A DNA stretch of 64,000 bases from Kiloniellales bacterium (GTDB lineage Bacteria > Pseudomonadota > Alphaproteobacteria > Kiloniellales > JAKSBE01), in the NCBI GenBank assembly GCA_030066685.1, contig JASJBF010000051.1:1-64000 (forward strand), read 5' to 3'. A program made the position numbers and the translations under genes. Shown piece after piece: positions 16,750-25,237 of this stretch. Every line of letters begins with the position of its first letter. Within the stretch, counting starts at the first letter, position 1. The notes under the pieces are model-generated. The model was not told the DNA's origin. It did not search any database and worked only from the letters and a program-made list of their open reading frames with translations.

Positions 16750-17142
16750 ATGGGCCGTCTGCGCTATGCCTTTGGAATCTTTGCAAGCCTTTGCCTGACC
16801 CTGGCCGGCTACGGCCTGGCCCTGGCCGGGGGCGGCATTCTGGCGGTCATGGGGCTGTACGGCGAGCTCTTCGGCGCCAAGATCTCCTTCGGCGGCAGCG
16901 TTCCCATCGTCGAGCACGACCCTATCGTCATCCTTCTTTCCTGGCTGCTCGGCTTCGCCTTGCTCGGGGCGGGGACCCTGGCGATGTCCCATGCCCTGCG
17001 GAGCCTGTTCATCCGCCTGGAAACCGGGCACGTCGGGCCCGGGCTGCTCTCCGAACTCGAGGACGCAGAGGCCGAAGTCATGATCCGGCAGCTCGCCAAG
17101 AAGCTCGCCTATCCCGGTCGGCGAAGCGGCACCTGCGGCTGA
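16750..17142 (+). CDS. Small membrane protein with two predicted TM helices
   Basis: 130 aa, no recognised family. Two hydrophobic stretches (residues ~8-34 and ~57-80) flank a loop with HDP, and the cytoplasmic tail is charged (LEDAEAEVMIRQLAKKLAYPGRR). The overall pattern (N-terminal TM, loop, TM, then RSLFIRL) resembles the first part of the neighbouring DUF3592 gene, where RGLYRRL follows the second helix. The two may therefore be distant paralogues. They are separated by 77 bases and probably form an operon. Confidence 0.6.
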   Translation: MGRLRYAFGIFASLCLTLAGYGLALAGGGILAVMGLYGELFGAKISFGGSVPIVEHDPIVILLSWLLGFALLGAGTLAMSHALRSLFIRLETGHVGPGLLSELEDAEAEVMIRQLAKKLAYPGRRSGTCG

Positions 17143-17219
17143 GGCGCTGCGGTCTCTTTTCGCTTTCCGGCGCCTTCACCCGCGCGTGCCCTCGGCGCAA
17201 CCAAATCTTCAGGAAGCGG

Positions 17220-18053
17220 ATGGCTAGCTTGCAACCCTCGATAGAGGAGCCTGCCGCCGTGCCCGTCCTTCGCTACCTGATCAGTATCGCCGTCGCTTTG
17301 ATCCTGACCGTCGTCGGCGGCTTTCTCGCCTTTTCCGGCGGGTTCTCGATCCTGACCATGCTTACCTTCCAGTTCGTGCTCGACCAAGAAATCGGCGCGT
17401 CGGGGACCAGCCTGAACGATGTCTTCGCCGAAACCCACAGCGGGAGGCTCGACTTCTTCGCAGATCCCTCCGCATGGCTCATGACGGTCGGCCTGTTTCT
17501 CGGCGGCCTGGTGCTGGTCTTCCTCGGACTCCGGGGCCTGTACCGCAGGCTCTTGGCCGGAATCCCGGAGGAGGGCGAGGGAGACGCCGAGACCCCGCTC
17601 GGGCAGCTCGGGTCGATCCTGGTTTTCGCACTGGGCGCCGCCTATGGCAGCTATGCGATGGTCATGCTGCTCATCTCGGCTGCCGACTATCTGGCGCTGC
17701 GGACCGGCGGCGTCCGGGCCATGGCCGTCATCGAGAAGGAGTGGACCGCGCGCGACACGGAGAGCAAGGACGACCGCGGCCAGTTCGTTTCCTACCGCTT
17801 CCAGACCGAGCGGGGCGAAATCGTCGTCGCCGAGAAGAGCGTGCCGCACTCCATCCTTCGCGACTACGAAGCGGGCAGCACCATCGAGATCGTCTACGCG
17901 CGCGAGGATCCCTCCCGGACCTTGATCCCGGTCGTGGAGTCCTGGACCGCCTTCCTCACCCGCGTCGCCGCCTACGGCTTCCTGATCGTCTTCGGCATTC
18001 GGGGGTTGCGCCGCAATCTGAGGCTCCAGGACCTGGACGAGGAGTACGCCTGA
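17220..18053 (+). CDS. DUF3592-containing membrane protein
   Basis: 277 aa from ATG 17220, preceded by AGGA five bases upstream. Hydrophobic helices occur at residues ~20-45, ~85-105, ~125-150 and ~240-260. Between the last two, residues ~160-225 (GVRAMAVIEKEWTARDTESKDDRGQFVSYRFQTERGEIV...YEAGSTIEIVYAREDPSRTLI) form a DUF3592 domain, a soluble beta-rich domain of unknown function often between membrane helices. The upstream 130-residue gene is its likely partner. No enzymatic function can be assigned. Confidence 0.75.
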   Translation: MASLQPSIEEPAAVPVLRYLISIAVALILTVVGGFLAFSGGFSILTMLTFQFVLDQEIGASGTSLNDVFAETHSGRLDFFADPSAWLMTVGLFLGGLVLVFLGLRGLYRRLLAGIPEEGEGDAETPLGQLGSILVFALGAAYGSYAMVMLLISAADYLALRTGGVRAMAVIEKEWTARDTESKDDRGQFVSYRFQTERGEIVVAEKSVPHSILRDYEAGSTIEIVYAREDPSRTLIPVVESWTAFLTRVAAYGFLIVFGIRGLRRNLRLQDLDEEYA

Positions 18054-18068
18054 TCCCGGCCTGCATTC

Positions 18069-19859
18069 TCAGAGCTGGTCCTCGTCGACCGCCAGGGTCG
18101 AGGCGCCGCCCTCGGTGACCATGGCGGCCAGGGCCTGGGCCTGGGGCAGGACGTTGTCGGCGTAGAAGCGCGCGGTCTTGATCTTGGTGGCCAGGAAGGC
18201 GCCGTCGCCGTTGGCCTGGCCGAGCTTGCCCGCCGCGGCCACCGCGGCCCGGCCCATCAGCCAGCCGCCCGCGACCGTGCCGAAGAGCCGCAGGTAGGGG
18301 CTGGCACCGGCCGCGGCCAAGCGGATGTCGCGGCCCCCCGCCTCGACGATCCATCCGGTCGCCGAGGACAGGGTGTCCAGCCCGCGCTCGAGCGCGACCC
18401 GGACCGCCCGAAGGTCCTCGCCGGGCGCGGCCGTGAGGGCGTTGAGGCTGTCGCGCATCTGCTCGATCAGGCCGCGCGCGGCCGCGCCCTTGTCGCGCAG
18501 CAGCTTGCGCCCCAGCAGGTCGAGGGCCTGGATACCGTTGGTGCCTTCGTAGATCGGCGCGATGCGGGCGTCGCGGTAGTGCTGGGCCGCGCCGGTCTCC
18601 TCGATGAAGCCCATGCCGCCGTGGACCTGCACGCCCAGCGAGGCGATCTCGACCCCGAGATCGGTGCACCAGGCCTTGGACACCGGCGTCAAGAGGTCGA
18701 CCACGGCCTGATTCCGCCGTCGCTGAGCTTCGTCGCCGTGCCGCTTGCCCCGGTCCAGCGCGCCGGCCGCCGCGTAGGCCAGCATCCGCATGGCCTCGTT
18801 CAGCGCCTTCATGGTCATCAGGCTGCGGCGCACGTCCGGGTGCTTGATGATCGGCACCGGGCCGTCGCTGCCGGCGATGTCCTTGCTCTGCACCCGATCG
18901 CGGGCATAGGCCCGGGCGTGCTGGTAGGCGCGGTCGGCGATCGCCAGGCCCTGAACGCCCACCGCCAGGCGGGCGTTGTTCATCATGGTGAACATGTACT
19001 CCATGCCGCGGTTTTCCTCGCCGACCAGGTAGCCGACGCAGGCCCCGCCGTCGCCGTAGGCCATGACGCAGGTCGGCGAGCCGTGGATGCCCAGCTTGTG
19101 CTCGATCGAGACGCAGCGCAGGTCGTTTCTCTGGCCCGGCGTGCCGTCCTCCTTGAGCAGGAACTTCGGGACGATGAAGAGCGAGATACCGCGGGTGCCG
19201 GCCGGCGCCTCGGGGGTGCGGGCCAGGACCATGTGGATGATGTTGTCGGTCAGATCGTGCTCGCCCCAGGTGATGTAGATCTTCTGGCCCGAGATCAGGT
19301 AGTGGTCGCCCTGGGCCACCGCCCGGGTCTTGAGCGCGCCGACGTCCGAGCCGGCCTGCGACTCGGTCAGGTTCATGGTCCCGGTCCACGCGCCCGAGAT
19401 CAGCTTCGGCAGATAGGCGGCCTTCTGCGCCTCCGAGCCGTGGGACTGCAGCAGCTCCACCGCGCCCTGGGTCAGCAGAGGGTTGAGCGCGAAGCTCATG
19501 TTCGAGGCGTTCCACATTTCCTGCAGGGCCGAGGTCAGGGCCCAGGGCAGGCCCTGGCCGCCGTAGTCCGGCTCGAAGGGCACGGCGTTCCAGCCGCCCT
19601 CGACGTAGTGGCGGTAGGCCGCCTTGAAGCCGCCGGGCGCGCGCACCACGCCGTTCTCGTAGACCGCGCCCTCGCGGTCGCCGCTGTGGTTCAGCGGCGC
19701 CAGTTGCTCGGCGGCCAGCTTGCCGGCCTCCTCCAGCACGGCGTCGACCAGGTCCGGCGTTGCCTCCTCGTAGCCGGGCAGTTCGGCGATCTCGCCGAGA
19801 CCGACGATCTCGTTGAGGACGAAACGCATATCGGCGATGGGGGCGGCGTAGTCGCTCAT
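18069..19859 (-). CDS. Acyl-CoA dehydrogenase, DmdC-like large type
   Basis: 596 aa, longer than classical acyl-CoA dehydrogenases (~380) because of N- and C-terminal extensions typical of the DmdC/AidB-like branch. Family signatures are MNLTESQAGSDVGALKTRA (FAD/substrate loop), YLISGQKIYITWGEHDLTDNIIHMVLART, and VQVHGGMGFIEETGAAQHYRDARIAPIYEGTNGIQALDL, which fits the catalytic and flavin-binding C-terminal part. DmdC oxidises 3-methylmercaptopropionyl-CoA in marine DMSP demethylation, but close relatives act on ordinary acyl-CoAs. No dmdB or dmdD is near, so the substrate is undecided. Confidence 0.9.
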   Translation of the reverse strand: MSDYAAPIADMRFVLNEIVGLGEIAELPGYEEATPDLVDAVLEEAGKLAAEQLAPLNHSGDREGAVYENGVVRAPGGFKAAYRHYVEGGWNAVPFEPDYGGQGLPWALTSALQEMWNASNMSFALNPLLTQGAVELLQSHGSEAQKAAYLPKLISGAWTGTMNLTESQAGSDVGALKTRAVAQGDHYLISGQKIYITWGEHDLTDNIIHMVLARTPEAPAGTRGISLFIVPKFLLKEDGTPGQRNDLRCVSIEHKLGIHGSPTCVMAYGDGGACVGYLVGEENRGMEYMFTMMNNARLAVGVQGLAIADRAYQHARAYARDRVQSKDIAGSDGPVPIIKHPDVRRSLMTMKALNEAMRMLAYAAAGALDRGKRHGDEAQRRRNQAVVDLLTPVSKAWCTDLGVEIASLGVQVHGGMGFIEETGAAQHYRDARIAPIYEGTNGIQALDLLGRKLLRDKGAAARGLIEQMRDSLNALTAAPGEDLRAVRVALERGLDTLSSATGWIVEAGGRDIRLAAAGASPYLRLFGTVAGGWLMGRAAVAAAGKLGQANGDGAFLATKIKTARFYADNVLPQAQALAAMVTEGGASTLAVDEDQL

Positions 19860-20029
19860 GGCCTTCCTTCGGAAAAACGGGAACTCAGGCGGAAGATAGA
19901 CCCCGGCCCGGGTCCCTGCAATCGAAGGCGCGGCCTAAAGGCGGGTCGATTCGAAGATCTGGCCCTTCGGGGCCGGCAGGGGCACTCGGCTTAGGTGCCC
20001 GTTCCCATTCCGGGAGGCTTGGCCCCGGA

Positions 20030-20752
20030 TCACCACTGGTATCGCAGGTTCAGGGTGCCGCCGCCTTCGGGCAGGGTCGAGACGAAGACGTCGATGCTGC
20101 TCCTATCGCCGCCGGTCAGCGCCTGGTAGTCCTCCCAGTCCGAGGCGGGGCCCCAGGGCTCGGTGAGAATGAAGGCCAGCCCGCCGATGAAGCCGCCGAC
20201 CCCGACCTCGAAGGCATGGCCGGTCTCGCCGCGGAGCGCGACGAAGGTCCCGGCCGCCACGTTGATCGCGACGTTGCCGGCATGGCGGGCGAGCGACCAG
20301 CGCCGGTCGGCGCGCTCCGCGTTGCGCTTCAGCTGGTCCTCGGCGGCGCGGAGCTTCGTGAGCTTCTCTTCGCGAGTCGCCTCGGGCAGGTCGCGGACCT
20401 TGTCCGCGCCGAAGCGGGCCTCCAGGGGATTGATCGCCATGCGCGTCAAGCCGATCGCGGCCTTGGCCGCGTTGGTCGCGTTCTTCACGGTGTCGTCGTT
20501 GTCGTCGGACAGGCCTGCCGTCAAGCCGCCCGCGACCATGGCGCCGCTGTTGATGCCCAGCCAGCCGTACCACCAGATCTGGCCGTGCAGCTTGCTGTCG
20601 TCGAGGCGCTGTTCCAGGAACCGCAGCCGCCGGTCGATGTCCGCGTCGGTCGCGCTGGTGCCGCCCGACTGGGCGAGATTCTCCGCCCAGGCCGGGGCCG
20701 CCAAGAGCGCCAAGACCGCGAGCAGCGCCAGCGTTCCCTGGATCGACCGCAT
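20030..20752 (-). CDS. Exported protein of unknown function
   Basis: 240 aa. A signal peptide ends at ...APAWA|ENLAQ, with GAGG six bases before the start. The mature part begins with a helical segment (DADIDRRLRFLEQRLDDSKLHGQIWWYGW), then small hydrophobic segments (GAMVAGGLTAGL, NVAINVAAGTFVALRG, FEVGVGGFIGGLAFILTEPWGPASDWEDY) that could be membrane-associated. The C-terminus LPEGGGTLNLRYQW ends in an aromatic residue after a beta-like strand, as outer-membrane-associated proteins often do. It is transcribed alone. No family recognised. Confidence 0.7.
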   Translation of the reverse strand: MRSIQGTLALLAVLALLAAPAWAENLAQSGGTSATDADIDRRLRFLEQRLDDSKLHGQIWWYGWLGINSGAMVAGGLTAGLSDDNDDTVKNATNAAKAAIGLTRMAINPLEARFGADKVRDLPEATREEKLTKLRAAEDQLKRNAERADRRWSLARHAGNVAINVAAGTFVALRGETGHAFEVGVGGFIGGLAFILTEPWGPASDWEDYQALTGGDRSSIDVFVSTLPEGGGTLNLRYQW

Positions 20753-20906
20753 ACCGGAACCTCCCCACTTCGGCTGACGGGCGGCACCGGCGGTGCGGCC
20801 GAACGCTGAACCTCGCAGCGACGGGCGCCAAGCTAGCCTGCGACCATCTCGGAGTTAAGCGGAGAATCGGTGTCAAGAAAGGAAGCGGCGCCCGGGCTGG
20901 CAGCGC

Positions 20907-22373
20907 TCAGATGTCCACCACCTTGCCCGGGTTCATCAGGTTGTGGGGATCGAGGGCGCGCTTGACCGCGCGCATCATGGCGACCTCCACCGCCGGCTTG
21001 CGTTCGGCGGCCTCGTCCCGCTTCATGCGGCCCAGGCCGTGCTCGGCGCTGATCGAGCCGCCCAGGGCCTGGACCAGGTCGTGGACCGCGTGGTTGACCT
21101 CGTCCCAGCGGGCCAGGAAGGCCTCGCGATCGCCGCCCTCGGGCTGGCTCAGGTTGAGGTGGATGTTGCCGTCGCCAACATGGCCGAAGGGGATCGGCCG
21201 GACCCCGGGCAGCATCCTCTCGACCAGGGGCAGGGCCCGGGCGAGCAGGGCCGGCACGGCCGAGACCGGCACCGAGACGTCGTGCTTGATCGAGCCGCCC
21301 TCGTGCTTCTGCGCCTCGACGATGGCCTCGCGGATGTGCCAGAAGTTCCGCGCCTGCGCCTCGTTATGGGCGACGGTCGCGTCCCGGGCCAGGCCGTCCT
21401 CGATCGCCGTCATCAGGACGTCTTCCATCGCCGCCTGCAGGTCGTCGTCGTCGCGGCCGCTGGCGGCCTCGATCAGGAGGTACCAGGGATGCCGTTCGGC
21501 CAGGGGGTCGACGGTGCGGGCGACGTGCCTCAGGGCGAAGTCCAGTCCCAGCCGCGGGATCAGCTCGAAGGCGGTCAGGGCGTCGCCGCTGGCCGCGCGG
21601 CAGCGCCCGAGCAGGGCCAGGGCGGCCTCGACCTCGGCCAGCCCGACGAAGGCGACGGCGGTCCGGCGCGGCCGCGGGAAGAGCTTGAGGACGGCGGCGG
21701 TGATGATCCCCAGGGTGCCCTCGCCGCCGACGAAGAGCTGCTTCAGGTCGTAGCCGGTGTTGTCCTTCCTGAGGCCTCTCAGGCCGTCCCAGACCTGGCC
21801 GTCGGGCAGCACGACCTCCAGGCCCAGGGTCAGGTCCCGGGTGTTGCCGTAGCGCAGCACGTGGACTCCGCCGGCGTTGGTCGAGAGGTTGCCGCCGATC
21901 TGGCAGGTCCCTTCGGCGCCGAGGCTGAGCGGGAAGAGCCGACCGGCGGCCTCGGCCGCGGCCTGGACCTGCTGCAGGATGCAGCCGGCCTCGACCGTGA
22001 TGGTGAAGTTGGCGGCGTCGAGATCGCGGACCCTGTTCATCCGGCCGAGGCTGATCACCACCTCCTCGCCGGCCTCGAAGGGGATGCCGCCGCCGACCAG
22101 GCCGGTGTTGCCGCCTTGCGGGACCATGGGCACCCGCGCCGCGGCGCAGAGCCGGACCACTTCGGCGACCTCTGCGGTGTCGGCCGGGCGCACCACGAAG
22201 GGCGTGCGGCTCCGGTAGCGGCCGCGCTGGTCCGCGACGAAGGGGGCCAAGGCCTCCTCGCCCTGGACCAAGCCCTTGTCACCGACCACGGCGGCGATGC
22301 CTTCGCGCAATTCCGCGTAGTCCCGAGGCTTCGGCGTGACGTCGTCCATGGACAGGAGTCTAGGGGCAAGCAA
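20907..22373 (-). CDS. FAD-binding D-lactate / D-2-hydroxyglutarate dehydrogenase-type oxidoreductase
   Basis: About 488 aa; a TTG at 22373 or ATG at 22349 are both possible starts and neither has a strong ribosome binding site. It has the vanillyl-alcohol-oxidase-type FAD domain (VPQGGNTGLVGGGIP; GTCQIGGNLSTNAGGVHVLRYGNTRDLTLGLE; VGGEGTLGIITAAVLKL) and the C-terminal FAD-oxidase cap (GHVGDGNIHLNL; SAEHGLGRMKRDE; ALDPHNLMNPGKVV). It oxidises D-2-hydroxy acids, passing electrons to quinone, cytochrome or ETF. The exact substrate (D-lactate, D-2-hydroxyglutarate or glycolate) cannot be chosen. It follows the tsaC-like gene by 22 bases and may be co-transcribed with it. Confidence 0.9.
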   Translation of the reverse strand: MLAPRLLSMDDVTPKPRDYAELREGIAAVVGDKGLVQGEEALAPFVADQRGRYRSRTPFVVRPADTAEVAEVVRLCAAARVPMVPQGGNTGLVGGGIPFEAGEEVVISLGRMNRVRDLDAANFTITVEAGCILQQVQAAAEAAGRLFPLSLGAEGTCQIGGNLSTNAGGVHVLRYGNTRDLTLGLEVVLPDGQVWDGLRGLRKDNTGYDLKQLFVGGEGTLGIITAAVLKLFPRPRRTAVAFVGLAEVEAALALLGRCRAASGDALTAFELIPRLGLDFALRHVARTVDPLAERHPWYLLIEAASGRDDDDLQAAMEDVLMTAIEDGLARDATVAHNEAQARNFWHIREAIVEAQKHEGGSIKHDVSVPVSAVPALLARALPLVERMLPGVRPIPFGHVGDGNIHLNLSQPEGGDREAFLARWDEVNHAVHDLVQALGGSISAEHGLGRMKRDEAAERKPAVEVAMMRAVKRALDPHNLMNPGKVVDI

Positions 22374-22395
22374 GGCGCGGTGCCAGCGCGCAAAG

Positions 22396-23364
22396 CTAGG
22401 GACGCGGCGCGGCGGCGCGGCGCAGGCGGTCGTTGATCGCCCGGCCCAGACCTTGCTCGGGAACCGGCATTACCGCGATGGCCTCCAGCTCCGGGCGGTC
22501 GAGCTCGTGCAGAGCGGCGAAGAGCCGAGCGGCGGCTTCGGTGAGATCGCCGCTCGGGCTGAGGTTGACCGTCACCGCCGCCCCCTCCGGGGCCTTCGGG
22601 CCGAAGGCGAGCAGGGCCTCGTGCGGTCCGGCGCTCGTGGCCTCCAGGCGCAGCGGGCGGCCCGGCGCGTAGTGGCTTTCCAGCTGCCCGGGCGAGCGGG
22701 GCGTCTCGGCTCCCCGCGCATTGGCCTGCCCCAGGGGGCCGACGACGGCCTCGATCACCGCCTCGGTGATCCCGCCGGGCCGCAGCAGCGCGGGCCGCGG
22801 ACCGGTCAGGTCCAGGACCGTGGACTCCAGGCCGAGCGCGCAGGGCCCGCCGTCGAGGATCAGGGGGACCCGCGCGCCCAGCGACTCCGCGACGTGGGCG
22901 GCTGTGGTCGGGCTGATCCGGCCAGCGCGGTTGGCGCTGGGCGCGGCCAGGGGCCGGCCGCAGGCGGCGAGCAGGCGCTGCGCCACGGGATGCGCCGGCG
23001 CCCGCACGCCCAGGCTGTCGAGCCCGGCGCTGCAGAGCAGGGAGATCTTGCAATCCGCGCGGCGCGGCAGGACCAGGGTCAGGGCGCCCGGCCAGAAGGC
23101 CGCGGCCAGGGCCTCTGCTTCGGGCGTGAAGACGACAAGGCCGGCGGCGGCGGTGGCATCGGCGACGTGGACGATCAGCGGGTTGAAGCTGGGCCGGTCC
23201 TTGGCGGCGAAGATGCCGGCGACCGCCGCGTCGTCGGTCGCGTCGGCGCCGAGGCCGTAGACCGTCTCGGTGGGAAAGGCGACCAGGCCGCCGGCGCGCA
23301 GGATCCCGGCCGCCTCCGCGATCGCGGCCTCGTCGGCGCGACGGATCCGCCTCTCGCCGGTCAT
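22396..23364 (-). CDS. L-threonylcarbamoyladenylate synthase (Sua5/TsaC)
   Basis: 322 aa, Sua5-type length, with the N-terminal YrdC domain plus a C-terminal Sua5 domain. Signatures: GGLVAFPTETVYGLGADA, KDRPSFNPLIVHV (the K-x-R-x4-PL nucleotide site), WPGALTLVLPR, APSANRAGRISPT and LESTVLDLTG. It makes threonylcarbamoyl-AMP from threonine, bicarbonate and ATP, the first step of t6A37 tRNA modification in the cytoplasm. The C-terminal part begins after ETPRSPGQLESHYAPGRPL, the usual linker. Confidence is high because the order of motifs is complete. Confidence 0.95.
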   Translation of the reverse strand: MTGERRIRRADEAAIAEAAGILRAGGLVAFPTETVYGLGADATDDAAVAGIFAAKDRPSFNPLIVHVADATAAAGLVVFTPEAEALAAAFWPGALTLVLPRRADCKISLLCSAGLDSLGVRAPAHPVAQRLLAACGRPLAAPSANRAGRISPTTAAHVAESLGARVPLILDGGPCALGLESTVLDLTGPRPALLRPGGITEAVIEAVVGPLGQANARGAETPRSPGQLESHYAPGRPLRLEATSAGPHEALLAFGPKAPEGAAVTVNLSPSGDLTEAAARLFAALHELDRPELEAIAVMPVPEQGLGRAINDRLRRAAAPRP

Positions 23365-23799
23365 TGGCTGGCCCCAGACATGGCGGCGAGTTTACCGAAG
23401 GCGCCGCTTCGGAAAAGCGCGGCTTTCGGAGAGAAGAGGTGCAAACGGAAAGCGGGAGCCGACCGACCCTGTCTGCGGCTCCCGCATTACTCTTTTCTCT
23501 ACCCGGATGTTCCCCACCCGCGGTTGTGAGGCGCTCCGGAGTCACCGCACGGGTATTGCGGCGGCTAAAGCGTCACCGGTTCGACCGGCCACGTCCTGCG
23601 ATTCTGCGCTTCCCGGTTGCAGAAATCAAGGGCACGCGATCTGGCAATGGTGGATAACTCCAGGGGGCCGGCCCCTGTAGGGCGCTATGTCCGCATGGAG
23701 TCCGTCTGTCCCTCCGGCGTTAGTCGTTCCACAGCTGGCACTGTGGTTCATTAGATGCTGGCAGTCCGTCCAGATCGAAAGCCCTTCGAGGAGCCGCAG
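23365..23799. other. Intergenic region, no gene supported
   Basis: 435 bases between tsaC and a hypothetical gene on the other strand, so both promoters should lie here. The inverted repeat CCACAG-CTGGCA-CTGTGG is at 23729-23746, close to the next gene, and GAGGAG at 23789-23794 is that gene's ribosome binding site. No RNA gene or domain-bearing frame is seen. Confidence 0.4.
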
Positions 23800-24711
23800 G
23801 TGAACCCATCATCCCCGAGCACCCGTCTCTACGCTATCGTCGCGCGCAAGGCGCCGGTGGCGGTGGTCTTCCGACGCGGTCCCTCGAAGCAGGTGCTGCT
23901 TGTCCGCTGGGATACGAAGACCCACAGGTTTCAGGCCGGGCAGTGGTTCAAGGGCCGAATCTATGAGCAGCGCTGCGACCTGACGCCCTCGGGCGAAAAG
24001 CTGGTCTACTTCGCGGCCAAGCATCGGAGTCCGCACCATTCCTGGACAGCGGTGAGCCGGCCGCCTTTCCTGACGGCGCTGGCCATGTGGCCAAAAGGCG
24101 ACTGCTGGGGCGGCGGTGGCCTGTTCCGCAACGAACGCACGCTCCTCCTGAACCATCGGGCCGATGAGATGAGGCTTGCAGAGGGCTTCCGGCTCCCAGG
24201 CAAGGTCAAGGTCGAGCCTTTCGGCGCATGCCCCGGCTGGGGCGAGGACGATCCCATAGTCTCGACTCGGCTTGCGCGTGACGGCTGGGTCCTTCGGCAG
24301 AAAGGGAGATGGCAGGAAAATAAGGGAACGGCGAGCCGATGGATCACCTATCCAGAGCCGATAATCTGGGCGAAGGCCCAGGGCCGCCTGACCCTGGAGA
24401 TGCGCCTCCTTGGCATAAGGGAACGCGACGGCCCGTGGTATTTGATCGAGCATGCCGTTGTCGGGCCGAGCGGCGAGGTCGTTCTGGACCTTGGCCGCAG
24501 CAACTGGGCCGACTGGTCGCAGACCGGTGAGTTGCTCTACGCCAAGACCGGCCGACTCTATCGCGCCGCGCTCGACTCGCGGCGCGGGCCAGTTGAGCCG
24601 GAAGAGCTGATCGACCTGCGGGGTCTTCGCTTCGAGACGGTCGAGGCGCCACCGGAAGCAAAGCTCTGGGGCGGCCGTCCCGTCGCCGGACGGACGCTTA
24701 CGCACTCCTAG
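23800..24711 (+). CDS. Conserved hypothetical protein
   Basis: 303 aa from GTG 23800, chosen because GAGGAG lies six bases upstream; an ATG at 23755 would add 15 residues. The sequence is rich in Trp and Arg (VFRRGPSKQVLLVRWDTKTHRFQAGQWFKGRIYEQRCDL; YFAAKHRSPHHSWTAVSRPPFLTALAMWPKGDCWGGGG). The repeated strand-turn pattern looks like a beta-propeller, with no signal peptide. I recall similar stand-alone proteins in scattered environmental bacteria but no function. Its base composition is somewhat lower in GC than the flanking genes, so transfer is possible. Its stop overlaps the stop of the convergent GNAT gene by four bases. Confidence 0.65.
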   Translation: MNPSSPSTRLYAIVARKAPVAVVFRRGPSKQVLLVRWDTKTHRFQAGQWFKGRIYEQRCDLTPSGEKLVYFAAKHRSPHHSWTAVSRPPFLTALAMWPKGDCWGGGGLFRNERTLLLNHRADEMRLAEGFRLPGKVKVEPFGACPGWGEDDPIVSTRLARDGWVLRQKGRWQENKGTASRWITYPEPIIWAKAQGRLTLEMRLLGIRERDGPWYLIEHAVVGPSGEVVLDLGRSNWADWSQTGELLYAKTGRLYRAALDSRRGPVEPEELIDLRGLRFETVEAPPEAKLWGGRPVAGRTLTHS

Positions 24712-25169
24712 AGCTTCTTTTGCAGGCGGACTCGCAGGATTGCGTCCTTCCCGTGATCCGGTGGTTCGCGCCCAACCTCCCGGAATCCGTGGCGGCGGTA
24801 GAGGCGCAGGAGGTCGTCCATGATCTCGGCGGTATGGAGGGAGAGGGCGGCCAGGCCCTCCGCGCGTGCGGCCTCCTCGACTCGCTCCAGGAGCCGGCTG
24901 CCGATGCCGTTCCCCTGACGTTCCGGGTCGACGGCAATCAAGCGTATGTAGAGCCCGTCGTCGCCGCGCTCGGTGACGACGGCGCCGACGATCCGGCCGT
25001 CCTCGACCCCGGCATGCACGCGCCCGTCCAGGATCGCCGCTTCGAGCCAGTCGTAGCTGTCCGACAGCTCCCGCCCGAGCCTGCGCACATAGGCGGTGAA
25101 GGCGCTGCGCAGGACTCGCTTGACCGCCTCGCGCTCAGATTGAGCAGCCGATCGGAAAAGTAGAACCAT
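24708..25169 (-). CDS. GNAT-family N-acetyltransferase
   Basis: 153 aa. The acetyl-CoA binding motif A is visible as LYIRLIAVDPERQGNGIGSRLLERVEEAARAEG (R/Q-x-x-G-x-G/A), followed by LSLHTAEIMDDLLRLYRRHGFREVGR, the usual motif B with the terminal RHGF. It acetylates an unknown small molecule or amine in the cytoplasm. It ends tail-to-tail with the hypothetical gene at 23800-24711. Confidence 0.85.
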   Translation of the reverse strand: MVLLFRSAAQSEREAVKRVLRSAFTAYVRRLGRELSDSYDWLEAAILDGRVHAGVEDGRIVGAVVTERGDDGLYIRLIAVDPERQGNGIGSRLLERVEEAARAEGLAALSLHTAEIMDDLLRLYRRHGFREVGREPPDHGKDAILRVRLQKKL

Positions 25170-25237
25170 GATTGCAGGTTAGCCGGAGCTGCCGCGCCGA
25201 GCTAGGGCTCTTCGAGGCTTGCGACCGTCTGCGCCTC

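Noticed and set aside
20911-21753. Long + strand frame across the FAD oxidoreductase
   Set aside because: Shadow of the minus-strand dehydrogenase, without any recognisable domain.
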